A stretch of DNA of 6,481 nucleotides, taken from the NCBI GenBank assembly GCA_002309835.1, contig DBYL01000002.1, positions 1,135 to 7,615 of the forward strand. The letters run 5' to 3'. Below, piece after piece: positions 5,793 through 6,481 of the stretch. This DNA comes from Bacteroidales bacterium UBA1187 (lineage in GTDB: Bacteria > Bacteroidota > Bacteroidia > Bacteroidales > Paludibacteraceae). Made by a program: the position numbers and the translations under genes. Position 1 is the first letter of the stretch. Each line of letters starts with the position of its first letter. The notes below the pieces were generated by a model. That model did no database searches, was not told the DNA's origin, and saw only the letters and a list, made by a program, of their open reading frames with translations.

Positions 5793-6481
5793 ATGATAGT
5801 ACGTGAACGAATTGCCGCTTTGCGGCAGCTGATGCGTGAATCAGGTCTCTCGGCGTATATCGTGCCGGGTAATGACCCTCACGCGAGTGAATATATGGCA
5901 GCCCATTGGTGCGAGATGCAATGGATCTCCGGCTTCAATGGCGAAAGCGGTACAGTGGTCGTCACGCTCGATCGTGCGCTGCTCTGGACCGACAGTCGCT
6001 ATTACCTGCAGGCCGGTATCGAACTCAAGGACTCCGGTATCGAACTCATGCGCGAGTCCGACATCGATTGCCCCTCTATCCTGGATTGGCTGACCTCAAA
6101 CATCATACATAATACATCATACATTGACCCAGTCATCGGTGTCAACCCCGAGATGTTCAGCGTCGATGACTTCAAACATTATACATCATACTTCACACAT
6201 ATTAAATCCATAGACCTGATCAAAGGGCTATGGACCGAAGGTCGTCCCGCCATTCCGTCCGATAAGCTCTATCCCTACTCCGCCGACTTCGCCGGCGAGA
6301 CGGTCGAGTCCAAGCTCGCAAGAATGCGCGAAATCTTAAATCAAAAATCTCAAATCTCAAATCAAAAATGGGCATTGATCACCAGTGCCCTCGATGAGAT
6401 TGCCTGGCTGCTTAATATCCGCGGCAATGATGTGGAGTTTAACCCTGTCGTCATCTCCTATGTAGTGCTCGAGCCCGATAA
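5793..6481 (+). CDS. pepP: Xaa-Pro aminopeptidase (aminopeptidase P, M24B), N-terminal part, runs off window
   Basis: The frame opens at ATG 5793, 11 nt after the batE stop, and stays open to the window end (229 residues plus two bases). The first creatinase/prolidase N-terminal domain covers about residues 1-140, with N-D-P-H-x-S-E-Y, R-x-W/Q-I-S-G-F-N-G-E-S-G-T-like sequence and L-L-W-T-D-S-R-Y-Y-L-Q-A. A second N-terminal domain begins at about 160 and shows S-A-L-D-E-I-A-W-L-L-N-I-R-G-N-D-V-E-F-N-P-V-V-I-S-Y. This matches the long, three-domain cytosolic aminopeptidase P family, which removes the N-terminal residue from peptides with Pro at position two. The dimetal catalytic domain would lie beyond the window, so activity cannot be judged. 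Three segments (residues 103-112, 128-137 and 180-192) are encoded by heptanucleotide repeat arrays. The short spacing suggests co-transcription with the bat genes. Confidence 0.92.
   Translation, partial: MIVRERIAALRQLMRESGLSAYIVPGNDPHASEYMAAHWCEMQWISGFNGESGTVVVTLDRALLWTDSRYYLQAGIELKDSGIELMRESDIDCPSILDWLTSNIIHNTSYIDPVIGVNPEMFSVDDFKHYTSYFTHIKSIDLIKGLWTEGRPAIPSDKLYPYSADFAGETVESKLARMREILNQKSQISNQKWALITSALDEIAWLLNIRGNDVEFNPVVISYVVLEPD
6100..6127 (+). repeat. Heptanucleotide tandem array 1 in pepP
   Basis: Four consecutive heptamers follow the consensus ACATCAT (the second is ACATAAT, the fourth decays to ACATTGA). They encode N-I-I-H-N-T-S-Y-I-D at residues 103-112 of the aminopeptidase, in the segment before V-I-G-V-N-P-E. 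Confidence 0.8.
6176..6203 (+). repeat. Heptanucleotide tandem array 2 in pepP
   Basis: Four heptamers are related to ACATCAT, with the first two reading ACATTAT and ACATCAT and the others more decayed. They share their unit with the array about 50 nt upstream. They encode K-H-Y-T-S-Y-F-T-H-I at residues 128-137, near the end of the first N-terminal domain. Confidence 0.7.
6331..6369 (+). repeat. Heptanucleotide tandem array 3 in pepP
   Basis: Five complete heptamers plus AAAT of a sixth all begin AAATC. The unit is AAATCTC or AAATCAA, and the first reads AAATCTT. They encode I-L-N-Q-K-S-Q-I-S-N-Q-K at residues 181-192, just before the conserved strand leading to S-A-L-D-E-I-A-W. The patch is strongly A+T-rich against G+C-rich flanking codons, so it stands out sharply. 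Confidence 0.85.

Noticed and set aside
5836..6112. Small plus-strand frames overlapping the start of the aminopeptidase
   Set aside because: They are out of frame with the clear M24B N-terminal sequence starting at 5793 and show no domain features.
5066..6369. CRISPR array
   Set aside because: The repeats are 7-14 nt without spacers and lie inside coding sequence, and no cas gene is present.

Overview
The window is chromosomal DNA from a member of the Bacteroidota, most probably the order Bacteroidales. The assignment rests on gene content: a complete batA-batB-batC-batD-batE run (the Bacteroides aerotolerance operon) in its standard order, preceded by the tail of the membrane protein usually found just upstream and followed by a long-form Xaa-Pro aminopeptidase. 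All genes are on the + strand, base composition looks balanced, and start sites mostly lack a strong Shine-Dalgarno, as is usual in this phylum.

Layout: 1-390 is the C-terminal part of a membrane-anchored protein with a cytosolic helical domain. 387-1373 is batA and 1375-2400 is batB, paralogous three-helix von Willebrand A (VWA) proteins. 2397-3113 is batC (signal peptide, TPRs, a very Gln-rich linker and a basic tail). 3114-3175 is the only real gap in the operon. 3176-5038 is batD (secreted beta domains, one membrane helix and a cytosolic helical domain). 5035-5781 is batE (signal peptide, TPRs, two membrane helices and an SH3-like domain). 5793 to the window end is the N-terminal part of an M24B aminopeptidase P. 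ATGA stop/start overlaps join upstream gene/batA, batB/batC and batD/batE, batA/batB are 1 nt apart, and batE/pepP are 11 nt apart, so this reads as one transcription unit. No promoter or terminator is visible inside it.

How the parts fit: BatA and BatB expose VWA metal-site domains from the membrane. BatC and BatE supply TPR scaffolds, and BatD supplies a large envelope domain, so a membrane or periplasmic assembly is plausible. The family is linked to stress or oxygen tolerance and to MoxR ATPases, whose gene would be expected upstream of this window. The biochemical activity is not established.

The most unusual feature is a set of short tandem arrays written into the genes. Five have a 7-nt period: the batC signal peptide, the batE signal peptide and three sites in pepP. 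One in batD has an 8-nt period. They differ in sequence, share the period and array size (about 4-5 units), are richer in A/T or in C/T than the flanking codons, and fall where protein sequence is tolerant (signal peptides, a juxtamembrane linker, inter-domain segments). Because 7 and 8 are not multiples of 3, gain or loss of one unit would shift the frame. This suggests a genome-wide process seeding or expanding heptanucleotide repeats inside genes, and possibly slippage-driven switching.
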